Below are positions 51,201-52,760 of a DNA stretch of 52,760 nt, piece by piece. How positions within the stretch are numbered: position 1 is the first letter of the stretch; each line of letters starts with the position of its first letter. The stretch comes from Desulfatibacillum sp. (GTDB lineage Bacteria; Desulfobacterota; Desulfobacteria; Desulfobacterales; SpSt-501). The stretch covers positions 1 through 52,760 of the forward strand of contig DYEU01000031.1 of assembly GCA_020725555.1 (NCBI GenBank), written 5' to 3'. The notes beneath the pieces are model-generated. The model searched no databases and was not told the origin of the DNA. It saw nothing but the letters and a program-made list of their open reading frames with translations. A program made the position numbers and the translations under genes.

Positions 51201-52760
51201 ATGGACACGCCCTCTGCCGCCGGCGCCCGTGAACCGGCGGGGCTCGACCCCGAATCCCGCCGCATGATCCTCGACACCGTGGCCCAGCTCCGCAAGCGGC
51301 TGCTCACCCCGGAGCGCATCCGCGACTTCGACCGCCGGGAGGTCTTCCCCGAGGAGGTCATCCGCGAGATGCTCGGCCCCGAGATCGGCCTGCAGCTGCT
51401 CATGATCCCGGAGCCCTACGGCGGGCTCGGCGGCGGCGCGCGCGACAGCTGCGCGGTGACCCGGGAGATGGCCAAGATCTGCCTGGGGATCACGACCGCC
51501 TTCTTCGCCATCCAGCTCGGCGCCGACCCCATCCTGGTCGGCGGGACCGAGGAGCAGAAACGCCTCTGGCTGGGCAAGATCGCCGCGGGCGAGGCGCTGG
51601 TCGCCTATGCCGTCACCGAGCCCGACGCGGGCAGCAACGTGGCGGCGATCAAGACCAAGGCCGACCCCGTGATGGACGACGCCGGCCGGGTCGTCGGCTA
51701 CCGCATCAACGGCACCAAGCAGTTCATCTCGACGGGCGGCTACGCCGATTTCCTCACCGTGCTCGCCAACACCCCGGAGGGGCCGAGCTTTTTCATCGTG
51801 GAGAAGAACACCCCCGGGTTCCAGGCCGGCAAGGGCGAGGAAAAGCACGGCATCCGCGCCTCGAACACCTCGCCGCTCACCTTCACCGACGTCTTCGTGC
51901 CGGCGGACCGCCTCGTGGGCGGCGTGCCGGGGCAGGGCCTGAAGCAGGCGAACCAGGTCTTCGGCTACACGCGGCTCATGGTGGCGGCGATGGGCCTCGG
52001 GGCCGGCGAGGCGGCGATGGACATCGCCGTCGCCTACGCCAAGGAGCGCGTGCAGTTCAAGACGACGCTCTCCGAGAAACAGGGCTACACCCACAAGCTC
52101 ATCATCCCCAATGTCGTGCGCCTCGGCGCCGTCGAGGCCTACATCGAGGAGATCGCCGGCCGCCTCGACGCCGGCGAGACCGACCTCGAGGTCGAGGGGT
52201 CGATCGCCAAGTGGTTCGCCACCGAGGCGGGCAACCGGGCCGCCGAGGACGGCATCCAGGCCCTCGGCGGCTACGGCTACATCGCCGAGTACGGTGTGGA
52301 GAAGATCAAGCGGGACGTGCGCATCACCACGATCTACGAGGGGACGAGCGAGATCCAGCAGAACATCATCAGCACCTTCCGCTGGAAGAAGACCCGCAAG
52401 AGCCGGGGCGCCTTCTACGGCGACCTTGCCGCGGCGATGGAGGACCTCGAGCGGCGGCACCCCGGCCTCGGCGCCGAAACCGTCGCGCTCGGCGCCCGGG
52501 CCCTCAACCGCCTGATCGCCGAGGTCGACGCCCGGCGGCTCACCCGCGAGCAGATCGTGATGTTCGACCTCGCCGAGCTCATGGCCCGCACCGAGATCGG
52601 GGCGGCCGCGGTGCGGCGGGCGGCCCGGCTCGCGGAAGAAGGCGACGGCCGGGCCGGGCGGGCCGCGGGCATCGCCCGGCTCTTCGCCCTCGAGACCGCC
52701 GAGCGTTTCGAACGCAACAGCCTGCGGATCCTGCACGGGACCGGGGAGATCGCCCCCGCC
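51201..52760 (+). CDS. Acyl-CoA dehydrogenase (truncated by the window end)
   Basis: A flavoprotein of the acyl-CoA dehydrogenase family; 520 codons are visible and no stop is reached. YAVTEPDAGSNVAAIKTKA is the FAD/substrate loop, NGTKQFIS the next conserved strand, ALGGYGYIAEYGVEK and IYEGTSEIQQNII the C-terminal signature with the catalytic Glu position. About 135 residues continue beyond the normal end of the dehydrogenase fold, so it belongs to a longer subfamily with a C-terminal helical extension. The substrate is unknown. It starts 24 bases after rpmF; AAAGGA lies about 11 bases before the ATG. Confidence 0.93.
   Translation, partial: MDTPSAAGAREPAGLDPESRRMILDTVAQLRKRLLTPERIRDFDRREVFPEEVIREMLGPEIGLQLLMIPEPYGGLGGGARDSCAVTREMAKICLGITTAFFAIQLGADPILVGGTEEQKRLWLGKIAAGEALVAYAVTEPDAGSNVAAIKTKADPVMDDAGRVVGYRINGTKQFISTGGYADFLTVLANTPEGPSFFIVEKNTPGFQAGKGEEKHGIRASNTSPLTFTDVFVPADRLVGGVPGQGLKQANQVFGYTRLMVAAMGLGAGEAAMDIAVAYAKERVQFKTTLSEKQGYTHKLIIPNVVRLGAVEAYIEEIAGRLDAGETDLEVEGSIAKWFATEAGNRAAEDGIQALGGYGYIAEYGVEKIKRDVRITTIYEGTSEIQQNIISTFRWKKTRKSRGAFYGDLAAAMEDLERRHPGLGAETVALGARALNRLIAEVDARRLTREQIVMFDLAELMARTEIGAAAVRRAARLAEEGDGRAGRAAGIARLFALETAERFERNSLRILHGTGEIAPA

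Overview
This is a very GC-rich, gene-dense bacterial chromosome segment with about 48 protein genes, one tRNA, no rRNA, no CRISPR array and no recognisable insertion sequence. The gene content suggests a Gram-negative, probably anaerobic bacterium: a complete methylmalonyl-CoA module, hydrogenase maturation proteins HypA/HypB, three-domain NifU with NifS, queuosine enzymes, separate GlnS and GltX, and MacB-like exporters. A lineage in or near Desulfobacterota (old Deltaproteobacteria) fits best, but this is inference and not secure; some membrane families here are also ones I associate with Planctomycetes-type genomes.

Layout. 1-202: tail of an unidentified gene, possibly a chemoreceptor. 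236-7123 (minus): complete trpEGDCFBA operon preceded by a 20-codon leader peptide with three consecutive Trp codons and an attenuator hairpin. 7211-11782 (plus): a Tat-type secreted iron superoxide dismutase, then four genes joined by 4-base overlaps (glycosyltransferase, histidine phosphatase, polysaccharide deacetylase, MurG-like glycosyltransferase). 11878-23474 (plus): seven tightly packed genes that look like one uncharacterised envelope system: a minimal FtsX permease, its ATPase, a 1620-residue fusion of a degenerate M28 peptidase-like domain with an FtsX permease, two related polytopic membrane proteins, an internally duplicated unknown protein and a PqqD-like protein. 23495-27345 (minus): an ABC exporter whose ATPase carries a roughly 250-residue insertion of repeated helical-subdomain sequence, with a cyclic-nucleotide-binding-like protein, an RsbW-like kinase and a STAS protein. 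27551-28276: a racemase. 28295-29827 (minus): a SpoIIE-type phosphatase with an in-frame TGA near its N-terminus, probably the third partner of the STAS/kinase pair.

29940-41686 (plus): a long co-directional run: DUF2065 protein, queA, tgt, a NifU C-terminal-domain protein, methylmalonyl-CoA epimerase, mutase and MeaB, a biotin-carrying carboxyltransferase, sucCD and hypAB, closed by a terminator. Together the metabolic genes interconvert propionyl/methylmalonyl-CoA, succinyl-CoA, succinate and pyruvate/oxaloacetate. 41697-43723 (minus): nifS and nifU. 43912-47255: a MEMO1-family protein, UDP-glucose dehydrogenase (minus) and a YdcF/SanA-like protein.

47246-50590 (minus): gltX, tRNA-Gln(CTG) and glnS in a row, with a promoter at the gltX stop codon and a long hairpin between the tRNA and glnS. 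50994-52760 (plus): rpmF and an acyl-CoA dehydrogenase that runs off the window. Across the window, clear TTGACA/TTGACG -35 boxes stand out against the GC-rich background upstream of seven or eight transcription units.
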